From: Polynucleobacter sp.
Lineage (GTDB): Bacteria > Pseudomonadota > Gammaproteobacteria > Burkholderiales > Burkholderiaceae
Reading direction: 5' to 3'
DNA length: 64,000 bases
Assembly (NCBI GenBank): GCA_024642065.1
Contig: JAHEBW010000045.1
Span: forward strand, 186,001-250,000
Shown here: one piece after another, positions 30,162 through 40,422 of the stretch
Numbering within the stretch: the first letter of the stretch is position 1
Layout: each line of letters opens with the position of its first letter
Notes under the pieces: generated by a model
Told to the model about the DNA's origin: nothing
The model's input: the letters and a program-made list of their open reading frames with translations, nothing else
The model's database searches: none
Program-made: the position numbers and the translations under genes

Positions 30162-31418
30162 TTAGAGACCTGCCAAATGATGTTTCAATGGTTTTGGATA
30201 AAACAAAAACCAGAGATAAGAAAAGAATTGAATAAGCAAGAAGATAAAAAACACTTGTTTGAATGCGTCAACTTTTTCAATGCCCAATGAGGCGGCAAGA
30301 TCAATACCCCAACCTATACCCCATTGAAAAATAAACGCCCCTACAAATATCAATAAGTTGTAACTTGTAGCGGCAACACCGGCGTTACGCGATGGAAATG
30401 CAGTGATGACAGTACTTTGCCCCAAGATATGGCCCGTTGCACTCACCGCCAAAATAATCCACAAGATCCAACTCAAAGGTGTACTGAAGTAAATACCTAG
30501 CAACTGGCTAAGCAATCCAACTGCTAGCAACCACTTCACATAATTGAGAGTTTTAAATCCTTTGCTATTGGCTCTAGGCAAAAACCAAGCATTAAAAGCG
30601 TAACCCAATAGCATCATGCCGTTAAATAAAAATAAAACAGTCGCACTTGTTTCAGAGCTGTAACCTAAAACCTCAATCATCCAAGGCCCTAGCCACAAAG
30701 TTTGCAAAGCTAAGAAACCACCGTGGTTAACAATACCGATCGGTAACATTCTTAAAAAGAAAGGATGAATCAGAATATCTTTTAAACCAAATGATTTTTC
30801 TTCATTGATATTTGCTTGCTTAGCAGCTGGCTGATCATCCAGCTTAGGGATGCCCAATCGAATACCGATAAATGCAAGACCTACCAAAATTGCCATGATA
30901 AAAAATGCGCCACGCCATCCGATGTAGGGCAATGCCATTTGAACTGGAATGGTTGTTACCAATGCCCCTGCAGTTCCGAACACCAACATGCCAGAAGCCA
31001 ATTGACTCTGTTGCTCCACTGCGAACCAGCGCCTATAGGCGGTGAATGCTGCCATCAAGCAAGCGGATACGCCGATACCAATAAGTAATCGACCAACAGT
31101 CAGCCCCCACAAACTATCTGCATAAGCAAAAATTGCTGAACCAACTAATGCAATTAATAACAATGCACTCTCAGTTCGTCTTGGGCCAAAATGGTCTAAG
31201 GCCATACCAATTGGAATTTGCATAAGAGCAAATCCAACAAAGTAAGCTGAAGATAAAAGACCTAACTCTGAATGACTAATATTTAAATCAGAGATCAGCT
31301 CGGGCGCTATCACTGCATTGACTGCTCTAAATGCATATGATAAAAAATAGGCAAAAGCAAAAAATAGAAACACACGCCAAGCCAAAGCGCCACGCATAGG
31401 AAGTTGAGTATGAATCAT
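30162..31418 (-). CDS. MFS transporter
   Basis: 12 TM-like pattern, NVIAPELISDLNISHSELGLLSSAYFVGFALMQIPIGMALDHFGPRR; start at MIHTQLPMRG. Confidence 0.92.
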   Translation of the reverse strand: MIHTQLPMRGALAWRVFLFFAFAYFLSYAFRAVNAVIAPELISDLNISHSELGLLSSAYFVGFALMQIPIGMALDHFGPRRTESALLLIALVGSAIFAYADSLWGLTVGRLLIGIGVSACLMAAFTAYRRWFAVEQQSQLASGMLVFGTAGALVTTIPVQMALPYIGWRGAFFIMAILVGLAFIGIRLGIPKLDDQPAAKQANINEEKSFGLKDILIHPFFLRMLPIGIVNHGGFLALQTLWLGPWMIEVLGYSSETSATVLFLFNGMMLLGYAFNAWFLPRANSKGFKTLNYVKWLLAVGLLSQLLGIYFSTPLSWILWIILAVSATGHILGQSTVITAFPSRNAGVAATSYNLLIFVGAFIFQWGIGWGIDLAASLGIEKVDAFKQVFFIFLLIQFFSYLWFLFYPKPLKHHLAGL

Positions 31419-31425
31419 GTGGCCT

Positions 31426-32031
31426 TTAGTAGGGCTTAAACCCACTCAGAAACATACTATGCTCATCTGAGCTTAAAGTTTTTTCTAAGTCTTGATTAGA
31501 TGTCAGTGTTTGCAAAATAGTTTGTTGATAAATTAAAACTTGACCATCAGGAAAGACTCTTTGCACAAGTCGAGTTCGCATCAATCGGCGCTGACCATCT
31601 GGACCCAAACCATCAACGATCCATTCTTTAGCTGGCAATTTTTCTGATGCCTGACCAGAAGTATTGATTGTGATTGGATTATGAGGCGTAGGTTGACTAG
31701 CCTTTAAATTACTCAAAGTGCCTGCTTGAATGAATTCAAGTAATTGAGACATGCTTGCCGACGATCTTAATTCCTTTGGAACCTGAATCACTCCAACAGC
31801 GTACAAGCCATCTTTTACCTTAATGGCTTCCATGGTCATTGTTAATTTTTGTTGCTGAAATAACATCGCCTTTTCAGCACGGCTTGGCTTTCCAGGATAA
31901 AGAGCCTCATACATCAAGTCATCAGATCGAACTGTGCGCCAATCAAATGTGGGCGTACAAGCAGAAAGCACGAACAGAAGACATAAAAATGAAAAGAGGC
32001 GGTTTATCAACATAAAAGAATTATTTTGCAT
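31426..32031 (-). CDS. Hypothetical lipoprotein
   Basis: Lipobox LLFVLSAC; no recognised domain. Confidence 0.75.
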   Translation of the reverse strand: MQNNSFMLINRLFSFLCLLFVLSACTPTFDWRTVRSDDLMYEALYPGKPSRAEKAMLFQQQKLTMTMEAIKVKDGLYAVGVIQVPKELRSSASMSQLLEFIQAGTLSNLKASQPTPHNPITINTSGQASEKLPAKEWIVDGLGPDGQRRLMRTRLVQRVFPDGQVLIYQQTILQTLTSNQDLEKTLSSDEHSMFLSGFKPY

Positions 32032-32042
32032 AAAATAGGATT

Positions 32043-32573
32043 ATGCCTACTCAATCTATTTTTCGTTTATTTATTCGCGCTAGATGCTTGTCATTGTTAA
32101 GCGCATTTGTGTTCATCCTCGGTCTCGCTGCTTGCTCTTCAGATACACAGCAATCCATGCCTAACTTTAAAGTATCAGAAATATCAGGCAAACAACTGAC
32201 ACAAGATGATTTTAAAAATAAGGTCGTTATCTTCAATTTTTGGGCAACCAGCTGCACTACATGCGTGAAAGAAATGCCTCAGCTAGTAGAGACCTATCAA
32301 AAGTATAAAACCGAAGGTCTTGAATTAGCAGCTGTTGCTATGGCCTATGACCCACCGATGTATGTGGTGAACTTCGCAGAAACCAGAAAGCTTCCATTTA
32401 AGGTTGTTTTAGATTCTGACGGAAGTGTTGCCAAAGCTTTTGGAAAGATTCAGTTAACGCCAACAACTATCGTTGTTAATAAAAAAGGCAAGATTATTAA
32501 GCGCTATGTTGGCGAACCAGACTGGTCTGAATTTCACCAGCTCATTGAAAAGTCTTTAGCTGAAAAAGCCTAA
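32043..32573 (+). CDS. TlpA-like thioredoxin-fold lipoprotein
   Basis: FNFWATSCTTCVKEMPQLVETY; GLAAC lipobox. Confidence 0.93.
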   Translation: MPTQSIFRLFIRARCLSLLSAFVFILGLAACSSDTQQSMPNFKVSEISGKQLTQDDFKNKVVIFNFWATSCTTCVKEMPQLVETYQKYKTEGLELAAVAMAYDPPMYVVNFAETRKLPFKVVLDSDGSVAKAFGKIQLTPTTIVVNKKGKIIKRYVGEPDWSEFHQLIEKSLAEKA

Positions 32574-32581
32574 AGACTTTT
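32548..32581. terminator. Bidirectional terminator overlapping the TlpA-like stop codon
   Basis: AAAAGTCTTTAG-N10-CTAAAGACTTTT, perfect 12-bp stem between convergent genes. Confidence 0.75.
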
Positions 32582-32586
32582 GAGGA

Positions 32587-33540
32587 TTAAACTGCGCCAG
32601 CCTTTTCTGCTTGCTGGTCAGCATGGTAACTAGATCGCACCATTGCACCAACTGCAGCATGAGTAAAGCCCATTGCATAGGCCTCTTTTTCAAACATGGC
32701 AAATGTGTCCGGGTGAACATAACGACGCACTGGCAAATGATGTCCTGATGGCGCTAAATATTGGCCAATGGTCAACATATCAATGTTGTGCTCACGCATA
32801 TCGCGCATGACTTCAAGAATTTCCTCATCCGTCTCACCCAAGCCCACCATCAAGCCACTCTTGGTGGCAACTTTTGGATACAAGGCTTTAAAGTCTTTAA
32901 GTAACTTTAATGAGTGCATATAGTCAGAGCCTGGTCTTGCTTCTTTATATAAGCGAGGTACAGTTTCTAGATTGTGATTCATAACATGAGGTAGGCCATT
33001 AGCAAAAATATCTAAAGCCTTTTCAAGACGACCACGGAAATCAGGAACCAAAACCTCAATACTGGTGTTCGGTGACAAATCTTTTGTTTTAGTAATGCAA
33101 TCAACAAAATGTTGAGCGCCACCATCACGTAAATCATCACGATCAACACTGGTGATCACGACATAAGACAACTTCAAAGCAGCAATTGTTTTAGCCAAAT
33201 TAAGTGGCTCATCCACATCTAGAGGATCAGGGCGGCCGTGTCCAACATCACAAAATGGACAGCGACGAGTACATTTATCACCCATGATCATGAATGTTGC
33301 GGTACCTTTGCCAAAACATTCTCCGATGTTAGGGCAGCTAGCTTCTTCACAAACTGTAACCAGTTGGTTTTCTCTTAGGATTTTTTTAATCTCATGAAAG
33401 CGAGAATTGCCGGAAGCCGCCTTGACTCGAATCCACTCAGGCTTTTTAAGCACCTGCTCGATAGGAACAATTTTGATAGGAATGCGAGATGTCTTATCAG
33501 CTGATTTTTGTTTTTGATTTGGATCGTAGGTCTTGGTCAT
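32587..33540 (-). CDS. lipA: Lipoyl synthase
   Basis: [36 protein letters not shown] radical SAM cysteines. Confidence 0.98.
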   Translation of the reverse strand: MTKTYDPNQKQKSADKTSRIPIKIVPIEQVLKKPEWIRVKAASGNSRFHEIKKILRENQLVTVCEEASCPNIGECFGKGTATFMIMGDKCTRRCPFCDVGHGRPDPLDVDEPLNLAKTIAALKLSYVVITSVDRDDLRDGGAQHFVDCITKTKDLSPNTSIEVLVPDFRGRLEKALDIFANGLPHVMNHNLETVPRLYKEARPGSDYMHSLKLLKDFKALYPKVATKSGLMVGLGETDEEILEVMRDMREHNIDMLTIGQYLAPSGHHLPVRRYVHPDTFAMFEKEAYAMGFTHAAVGAMVRSSYHADQQAEKAGAV

Positions 33541-34187
33541 GACCGCACCTCTAGTTGTTTTGATAATTGGCTCAATAGGTATTTAGCCACAATATCGATA
33601 TTGTCGCTCACTCCAAGGGAGCGCAGGTCAATTGTCTTTAAACCCGCATAACCACAAGGGTTGATGGCCTCAAATGGCGCTAAATCCATATGCACATTGA
33701 GCGCGAGACCATGATAACAACATTGCTTGGTCACTTTAAGCCCTAATGCTGCGATTTTGGCCCCAATATTATTGGATGAAATTTTGTCCTGTGGGGCTAA
33801 ATAGATTCCAGGGGCCCCCGTATGGCGCTCACCTTGAATACCCAAATCTGCCAAGGTATCAATAATGGATTGCTCAATTCGATGCACCAAGTCACGAACA
33901 AATAAATGGCGACGTCTTAAATCTAACAACAAATAAATAACTAACTGACCAGGGCCGTGATAAGTAATTTGCCCACCCCTATCAATCGGTATGAGCGGAA
34001 TTTCAGAATTGGCTTGAAGTAAGTGTGCAGGATCTCCTGCCTGACCCAATGTATATACCGAAGGATGTTCTAGAACCCAAATCTCATCCGGGGTATTTGC
34101 GTCGCGCTGCGCCGTAAATTGCTTCATCGCCTCATAAGTTGGCAAATATTCTTGACGCCCCAAGTGACGAATAACCATATCCATCAT
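33537..34187 (-). CDS. lipB: Octanoyltransferase
   Basis: [47 protein letters not shown]. Confidence 0.97.
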   Translation of the reverse strand: MMDMVIRHLGRQEYLPTYEAMKQFTAQRDANTPDEIWVLEHPSVYTLGQAGDPAHLLQANSEIPLIPIDRGGQITYHGPGQLVIYLLLDLRRRHLFVRDLVHRIEQSIIDTLADLGIQGERHTGAPGIYLAPQDKISSNNIGAKIAALGLKVTKQCCYHGLALNVHMDLAPFEAINPCGYAGLKTIDLRSLGVSDNIDIVAKYLLSQLSKQLEVRS

Positions 34188-34493
34188 TTATAGAACAACG
34201 CTCACCATGGGATGTGTTGATAGTGTTCGATACAACTCATCTAACTGTTCGCGACTTGTTACTCTGACTGTTACGGTTAGCCCCAAATAATTTCCATTTT
34301 TTGATGGGCGACGTTCAATTGTTTGCACATTGAAGTTGGGATCAAAATTCAATACAACACGCTCAATAGCTGATTGATAACCTTCAACTGCCTTACCCAT
34401 TACTTTGATAGGAAAATCACATGGGTACTTGATCAAGGACTCTTCTGGAGGAATATCCACATTAAGCTCCTTGGGTTGGATCTGGCTGACCAT
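34188..34493 (-). CDS. DUF493 (YbeD-like) family protein
   Basis: IKYPCDFPIKVMGK...RPSKNGNYLGLTVTV, adjacent to lipB. Confidence 0.9.
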   Translation of the reverse strand: MVSQIQPKELNVDIPPEESLIKYPCDFPIKVMGKAVEGYQSAIERVVLNFDPNFNVQTIERRPSKNGNYLGLTVTVRVTSREQLDELYRTLSTHPMVSVVL

Positions 34494-35181
34494 GCCATGC
34501 TCTTAAAATTAAATCGCGAATGCAATGCAATTTGCGATGAAAGAAATGGTCTGCTCCTGGAATGACTTGAACAGTTAATTCTTGTGGTCGAGCCCAATCA
34601 ATCACACTGCTAAGCGGTATAACATCGTCCACTTCACCATGAATCACAATCGTATCCTTGGGCACGGGGGCTACTTCCCATTTTGAAGTAGCGCTACCAA
34701 CCATAATCAATCGCTCTGGTGGCGACCCAATTTCTTCTAAATGTTTAACAACGTAGCTGCTGACATAACTACCAAAAGAAAATCCTGCCATTGCTAAAGG
34801 AAGCACGCCAACCAATGCCGGCCAAGCGTGGCCTTCTAGCTCAGCAATACCTTGCCAACTAAACGAATCACGCATCCATGCAATGACTGCAATTAAATCT
34901 TCAGCCTCGCCTTTACCATCATCGTGCGTTCCTTCACTACTACCAACGCCCCTAAAATTGGGTCGCAAGGTTACATAACCTAATTGCGCAAATGTTCGTG
35001 CCAAAGTTTGCGCCACCTTGTTGTCCATTGTTCCGCCCAACAAAGGATGCGGATGAGCAACTAATGCAATCCCTCTTGGGCGATAGCTATGAGGGTGATG
35101 CTTAATTTCATCAGGCAAATCGAGGGATGCCTCGATTAGACCTGCAGGACCCTGAAAATGTATCTTGATTGTGCGACTCAC
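34462..35181 (-). CDS. Alpha/beta hydrolase
   Basis: VAHPHPLLGGTMDNKVAQTLARTFAQLGYVTLRPNFRGVGSSEG; GFSFGSYV nucleophile elbow. Confidence 0.92.
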   Translation of the reverse strand: MSRTIKIHFQGPAGLIEASLDLPDEIKHHPHSYRPRGIALVAHPHPLLGGTMDNKVAQTLARTFAQLGYVTLRPNFRGVGSSEGTHDDGKGEAEDLIAVIAWMRDSFSWQGIAELEGHAWPALVGVLPLAMAGFSFGSYVSSYVVKHLEEIGSPPERLIMVGSATSKWEVAPVPKDTIVIHGEVDDVIPLSSVIDWARPQELTVQVIPGADHFFHRKLHCIRDLILRAWHGQPDPTQGA

Positions 35182-35493
35182 TTATTCAATCCTCAATCGA
35201 TCAACAATTTGACCTTTGATGAAATGCTCATTAATGATTTCATCCATGTCACTTTGATCAACGGCTGTGTACCAAATACCCTCTGGATAAACGACCATAG
35301 CAGGACCATGCGCACAACGATCTAAACAACCTGCTTTATTGATTCTGACTTTACCCGCACCAGACAAGCCTAGTTCTTTACAACGAATTTTCGTGTATTC
35401 AAACAATTGATTGGCGCCATGCTGGGCGCAACAGTCATCACCGTTTTCACGCTGATTTAAACAAAAGAATAGGTGGTATTTAAAGTAGCTCAT
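35182..35493 (-). CDS. Thioredoxin-like (2Fe-2S) ferredoxin
   Basis: FFCLNQRENGDDCCAQHG...RINKAGCLDRCAHGPAMVVYPEGIWY; start at MSYFKYHLFFC. Confidence 0.9.
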   Translation of the reverse strand: MSYFKYHLFFCLNQRENGDDCCAQHGANQLFEYTKIRCKELGLSGAGKVRINKAGCLDRCAHGPAMVVYPEGIWYTAVDQSDMDEIINEHFIKGQIVDRLRIE

Positions 35494-35501
35494 AAGCAAA
35501 A

Positions 35502-36596
35502 TTATATAGAGGAAGAGCGCATTAGACGCTTGAGTAAAGATAAGGATGCCCCAATTGGCCAAATCCAAGCAAGCCAAGCCATCAAATGATTAAAGTGGAT
35601 TAATCGACCTTGTCGCCATTCTTGAATGGTGAGGATGTAATAAGGATTTTTTGGAAAGAAATTCACCAATAAGATCATCCCCGCCAAACTTAACAAAGCC
35701 ACCAAATATAACCACCTGTTTTTTAGTTGCAAAACGGCGATCAAAATCAGAGTGGCAAAAATCATTCCCCATAAAGCAGCGGGTGTTAACCACAAGAAAC
35801 TCTTATCAACCCCAAACTGCATACCAGAGAAAAGCGCCTTTAAAACAATGGTGGCAACCAGCAAAGTTAACAGTAGTCGCGCCCTAGGGGCACCTAATCG
35901 CATGGTGATGGCAAGACATGAGCCAGCAGCCAACCAAGCCACCATCGTTGTGGCAATCTCTAAGGCTGCAAAATTAAATGTATCTTTCCAAATAGCTTGG
36001 TTAGCCCATACACCACCCCAGTCACCCATAGCCAACCATGCAGTTTGAGGATAAATTTGAGCAAACGGAAATGCCATCATCAGAATAATCCCGCTGGTGT
36101 GTAAACCAAACCACTCAATACGTCGATGTTGGAATGCACTGCCGGATAACCATCTTGGATCCAGTGGCATAGCTAATAACGCACCAATAGTTGCGCCACC
36201 CATATTTGCCCACCAATCAACATTGCTTGGAATCCGGGTTGATAACCAAGTCTGCAAAGATTCCAATGAGCCAGATACCAAGCCGCCTAGCAATAAAGCG
36301 AATAAAAGAGCTTTATAAGCTTTCAAACGTGGATAAACAGCAAATACAGTTAAGAAACCTAAAGGCAAATAACCCAAAATATTAGTAAATACATCAAATG
36401 AGGTGATGTATCTAGGGATGGGTGCATTGATCCAATCAAATATTCCAGCCCCAACCGCAACATTAAAGTTAAATGGATAAATACTGGCGTAGATAATCAA
36501 CAACACATAGGCAAAAGCCGCTATGCGGGCAGTTGGCATGGGTAAATCTGGCCAAGATAAGCGCTGAGGACGTTGAAAATTGTCTGACATATGCAC
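35502..36596 (-). CDS. VanZ family membrane protein
   Basis: YASIYPFNF; DVFTNILGYLPLGFL; multiple TM. Confidence 0.88.
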   Translation of the reverse strand: MHMSDNFQRPQRLSWPDLPMPTARIAAFAYVLLIIYASIYPFNFNVAVGAGIFDWINAPIPRYITSFDVFTNILGYLPLGFLTVFAVYPRLKAYKALLFALLLGGLVSGSLESLQTWLSTRIPSNVDWWANMGGATIGALLAMPLDPRWLSGSAFQHRRIEWFGLHTSGIILMMAFPFAQIYPQTAWLAMGDWGGVWANQAIWKDTFNFAALEIATTMVAWLAAGSCLAITMRLGAPRARLLLTLLVATIVLKALFSGMQFGVDKSFLWLTPAALWGMIFATLILIAVLQLKNRWLYLVALLSLAGMILLVNFFPKNPYYILTIQEWRQGRLIHFNHLMAWLAWIWPIGASLSLLKRLMRSSSI

Positions 36597-36610
36597 ATAG
36601 TACCTACAAT

Positions 36611-37399
36611 ATGAATATGGCTATAAATTGGATACTTGAGCGCGTAGAAGAAAGCACCTCCACTAATGAAGACTTGATGTCTCGTTGGAGGGCTGGATTG
36701 CTATGGGAGCCTGTTGCAAGAATGGCACTTAAGCAAACTTCTGGCAGGGGCAGAATGGGAAGAGCCTGGGTCAGCGGCCCTGATACAGCACTTACTTTCT
36801 CAGTAGCCTATCCATTTAAAAAAGGTATTCAAGATTTATCTGGCTTAAGTCTTGCCTGTGGCTTGGCTGTGGTTAAAGGAATTGCATCAGCCACAAACAC
36901 CAGCAAAGAAGATCTTCAAAAGATGGGCTTAGGTTTAAAGTGGCCTAACGACATTTTATTGAATCAAAAGAAATTAGCTGGCATGCTTATTGAAGGTGGC
37001 CGGTTGAAAACTGAAGAGCCGACCTGGTTAATTATCGGCATTGGTATCAACCTTAATAGCAATTCAAATATCTCTGCTCAGATTGGTAGAGAAATTGCCG
37101 GCGTTAACGACCTGGCCATCTCAACACCCATCAATGCTGACTTATTGTGGCTAGAACTTCTGAAAGAATTAGGTGCCGTCATTGTGGATTTTGAAAATTC
37201 TTCATTTAAGAAGTTTCAAACTGAATGGAATGACTGGGATGTGTATAAAAACAAAATGTGTCAAATCCACCAACAAGATAAGTTAGAGTTGGAAGGCACC
37301 GCAAAAGGTGTTGATGAAAATGGCTGCCTGTTGATTGAAAGTTCAGGCACTTTAAAGAAAATTATTAGCGGTGATGTTTCCTTAAGAATAGCTGAATGA
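36611..37399 (+). CDS. birA: Biotin-[acetyl-CoA-carboxylase] ligase
   Basis: QTSGRGRMGRAWVSG; LGLKWPNDILLNQKKLAGMLIEG. Confidence 0.95.
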   Translation: MNMAINWILERVEESTSTNEDLMSRWRAGLLWEPVARMALKQTSGRGRMGRAWVSGPDTALTFSVAYPFKKGIQDLSGLSLACGLAVVKGIASATNTSKEDLQKMGLGLKWPNDILLNQKKLAGMLIEGGRLKTEEPTWLIIGIGINLNSNSNISAQIGREIAGVNDLAISTPINADLLWLELLKELGAVIVDFENSSFKKFQTEWNDWDVYKNKMCQIHQQDKLELEGTAKGVDENGCLLIESSGTLKKIISGDVSLRIAE

Positions 37400-38187
37400 G
37401 CACCTTATTAATTGATCTAGGCAACACAAGACTTAAATGGGCTTTAGCCCAAAGTGACGCCACTCCCTTATCTCAAGATTTTGATCACCAAGGCTCTTTG
37501 CCAAAAGAAGCGGTGCTTTCAATCGTGGATCTTTGCATTGATAAGGCATGGGCAATCGAGCACATTGTTTGTTCTAGCGTTATCTCCAAAGAAATAACTT
37601 CTGATATTCAATGCGCATTTGAAAAAGGCTTTCCTAAGGCAAGCTGGCATCAGATCAATGGCGCCACTCTGCTTGATCAAGTTTCAACCAGTTACACAGA
37701 TGCGACACAACTCGGTAGCGATCGTAGAGCAATGATTATTGGGGCTCAAGCGCTACACCCTAAGAAGAACCTACTCATTGTGGGCCTAGGAACAGCAAGT
37801 ACCATTGACTTATTGACGGCAAAATCACATCATCACGGCGGCTGGATCCTGCCAGGCTTTTCTCTAATGAAAGAGGCTCTTGCGAGCGGCACAGACAGAC
37901 TTCCTAATGGAGAGCTCAACCCAAATAGTCATTTGTCATTAAGTATTGGGCTGGACACTCTTGCCGCCATTAATCAAGGTGTACTTGCAAGTCAAATAGG
38001 CGCTATTGAAATGGCCAAAAAATATGCTGCTAAAGAAGGTATTCCATTAGATTTAATCATTGTGGATGGCGGCAATGCCACTCAATTAATCCAAGATCAT
38101 TACAACAATGATTTGCCAATTAAACAGGAAGCCAATTTAGTCCTGAAGGGCTTGCTTGCTTGGCAACAAAGTATGATTAATCAATGA
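37396..38187 (+). CDS. coaX: Type III pantothenate kinase
   Basis: LLIDLGNTRLKWAL; LGSDRRAMIIGA; GTASTIDLL; IVDGGNATQL. Confidence 0.95.
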   Translation: MSTLLIDLGNTRLKWALAQSDATPLSQDFDHQGSLPKEAVLSIVDLCIDKAWAIEHIVCSSVISKEITSDIQCAFEKGFPKASWHQINGATLLDQVSTSYTDATQLGSDRRAMIIGAQALHPKKNLLIVGLGTASTIDLLTAKSHHHGGWILPGFSLMKEALASGTDRLPNGELNPNSHLSLSIGLDTLAAINQGVLASQIGAIEMAKKYAAKEGIPLDLIIVDGGNATQLIQDHYNNDLPIKQEANLVLKGLLAWQQSMINQ

Positions 38188-38393
38188 ATAAAAAATTAAA
38201 CTTCTTTTTATCAGTTTTAATTATTTTGGGGACTGTATTGAGTCTGCTCATCGTAGCGCTGCCATCTAATACTCAGCAAATGATCAACTCTTGGTTTGAG
38301 AATAAAGAGGCGGCAACAGGCGCCCCCATTAAACAATCGCCCGAATTAAAAACAACAGGTCCTGCGACCTCAGGCTCTAATTTTTCTCAATAA
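38184..38393 (+). CDS. Small predicted membrane protein (69 aa), unknown function
   Basis: ATGA overlap with coaX; one hydrophobic helix then a polar Ser/Thr/Pro tail. Confidence 0.6.
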   Translation: MNKKLNFFLSVLIILGTVLSLLIVALPSNTQQMINSWFENKEAATGAPIKQSPELKTTGPATSGSNFSQ

Positions 38394-38873
38394 GGCAGTT
38401 GTTGAGCGATCGTGTAAGAAAGGTATTGCATAAGCTTTGCCTCCCCATGTCTTCACTAAAGCAGTTTCAGCCAAAGTATCAATTTCATAGTCGCCGCCTT
38501 TGACATAAATGTCAGGCTTGATTTGGGCAATCAACTCTACTGGCGTTTTTTCAGAAAAAAGCACGACAAGATCAACGGACTCCAAAGAAGCCAACAAGGC
38601 CAGGCGATCTGCTTCTGCGTTAAGCGGGCGATCATCCCCCTTACCCAACATGCGAACTGAGGCATCAGCATTAACACCCACAACCATGCTTGCACCCAAG
38701 CTTCTTGCTTGCGCAAGATAACTCACATGACCACGATGAAGAATGTCAAAAACCCCATTTGTAAATACAACGGGCTTAGGTAATTGACTTAATTTCTCTT
38801 GCAAATTTTGAGCGGTACAAATTTTTTGCTCAAAGTTTGGTGGCGGTAATTTTGATAGATCTGCTGGTCTCAT
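38370..38873 (-). CDS. rfaE2: D-glycero-beta-D-manno-heptose 1-phosphate adenylyltransferase
   Basis: VFTNGVFDILHRGHVSYLAQARSLGASMVVGVNADASVR; KGGDYEIDTLAE. Confidence 0.96.
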   Translation of the reverse strand: MRPADLSKLPPPNFEQKICTAQNLQEKLSQLPKPVVFTNGVFDILHRGHVSYLAQARSLGASMVVGVNADASVRMLGKGDDRPLNAEADRLALLASLESVDLVVLFSEKTPVELIAQIKPDIYVKGGDYEIDTLAETALVKTWGGKAYAIPFLHDRSTTALLRKIRA

Positions 38874-38891
38874 AAATGAGATATTAACCGA

Positions 38892-40418
38892 CTATATGCT
38901 GTCCAAATCATTCAATATTTTTTTAGCATGCATTGAAATCAATTTTTGCTCTTCCACGGGTATTCTTTTGAGATTGGCCACCATTAATTTAGTGCGTGGA
39001 TTTTTACCAAATTCATCTTGATGATTAATTAGGAAATTCCAATATAAATTGGTCATTGGGCAGGCATTTTCACCGTAACGGACGTCGCTTTGATAACTAC
39101 AATTTTGACAATAGTTACTCATTCTTTTGACGTAGGCGCCACTTGCTACATATGGCTTACTTGTAAATCGTCCGCCATTGGCAAATAGAGCCATACCTGC
39201 GGTATTTGGTAACTCAACCCATTCAATAGCATCAACATAGACAGCGAGATACCATGCGCACACTTCCTGCGGAAGAATTTCTGCTAGCAATGCAAAGTTA
39301 CCGGTAATCATTAATCTTTGTATATGGTGCGCATAGCCATACTCGAGCGTTTGATTGATCGCGTCTTTCATGCACTCCATTTTGGTATTGGCTGACCAAT
39401 ACCAAGCGGGCAATTTTCTTTGATGATCGAAGTAATTATCTTGTGCCATTTTTGGCATATCTAAGTAATAAACACCACGCACAAATTCTCTCCAACCAAG
39501 AATTTGTCGAATAAACCCTTCAACAGAACTTATAGACCCACCACGAAGCTTCCAAGCATCCAAGGTTTTCTGAATAACCTCTTGCGGACTAATCAGCTTC
39601 AAATTGAGCGCACATGAAATTGTGGAATGCCATCCAAATGGTGTATTGGTCCACATGGCATCTTGATAACTGCCAAACAACTCTAGCCGATGCTCCACAA
39701 AATAATCGAGGGCTTTTAATGCATCCGTTCTAGTGACAGGCCATGCAAATTTATCCAGTCGGCCAGGATGATCTGGGTATTTTTTTAAAACATAATTAAT
39801 CACATCTTGCGTTATGTCATCAGGCACAAACGTTAATGGCCCATTGATTAAGCCGGGGCCTTTTTTGGAATAAGGCTTTCTATTTTGATCATCAAAATTC
39901 CATTGGCCGCCCTCTGGCTCACCATCTGCCTGCATCAATATTTGATGCTTTTTTCTCATGTATCTATAAAAGTACTCGAGTCTTAATTCTTTCTTATCAC
40001 CAGCCCACTCTTTAAACTCTTGTGTTGTGCAATAAAAATGAGTGTCTGGTCTTAACTCTAAATGGATCTTCAGACTTTGAGATAAAGATATCAAAGCATC
40101 TCGAAGTCTTACTTCACCAGGCTCAACACAAATTAAATGCGTAAAAGAATGCTCTGAAATATAAGCACTTAAAACTTCAACAATTGGAAGTTGATTTTCT
40201 TTTAGATAGCTAAGTCGATATCCTTGAGATATAAGATCAGCTGCAAAGTGGCGCATCGCCGATAAAAAGAGGGCTATTTTGGCTTTATGAGACCAGACGT
40301 ACTGAGCTTCATCTACAGACTCGATCATGATGATCTCGTCAGTAGCTAAATTAATGTCTTCTAAAGCAGAGCTATCGCTCTGCAGTTGGTCGCCCAGGAT
40401 AAGAACAAGTTTTTTCAA
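38892..40418 (-). CDS. Cryptochrome/photolyase family protein, FeS-BCP (PhrB-like, (6-4) photolyase-related)
   Basis: LVLILGDQLQ; RQILGWREFVRGVYY; VYVDAIEWVELPNTAGMALFANGGRFTSKPYVASG; cysteines EVC, YCQNC, ACPMTN fit the 4Fe-4S ligands. Confidence 0.93.
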   Translation of the reverse strand: MKKLVLILGDQLQSDSSALEDINLATDEIIMIESVDEAQYVWSHKAKIALFLSAMRHFAADLISQGYRLSYLKENQLPIVEVLSAYISEHSFTHLICVEPGEVRLRDALISLSQSLKIHLELRPDTHFYCTTQEFKEWAGDKKELRLEYFYRYMRKKHQILMQADGEPEGGQWNFDDQNRKPYSKKGPGLINGPLTFVPDDITQDVINYVLKKYPDHPGRLDKFAWPVTRTDALKALDYFVEHRLELFGSYQDAMWTNTPFGWHSTISCALNLKLISPQEVIQKTLDAWKLRGGSISSVEGFIRQILGWREFVRGVYYLDMPKMAQDNYFDHQRKLPAWYWSANTKMECMKDAINQTLEYGYAHHIQRLMITGNFALLAEILPQEVCAWYLAVYVDAIEWVELPNTAGMALFANGGRFTSKPYVASGAYVKRMSNYCQNCSYQSDVRYGENACPMTNLYWNFLINHQDEFGKNPRTKLMVANLKRIPVEEQKLISMHAKKILNDLDSI

Positions 40419-40422
40419 CTTG

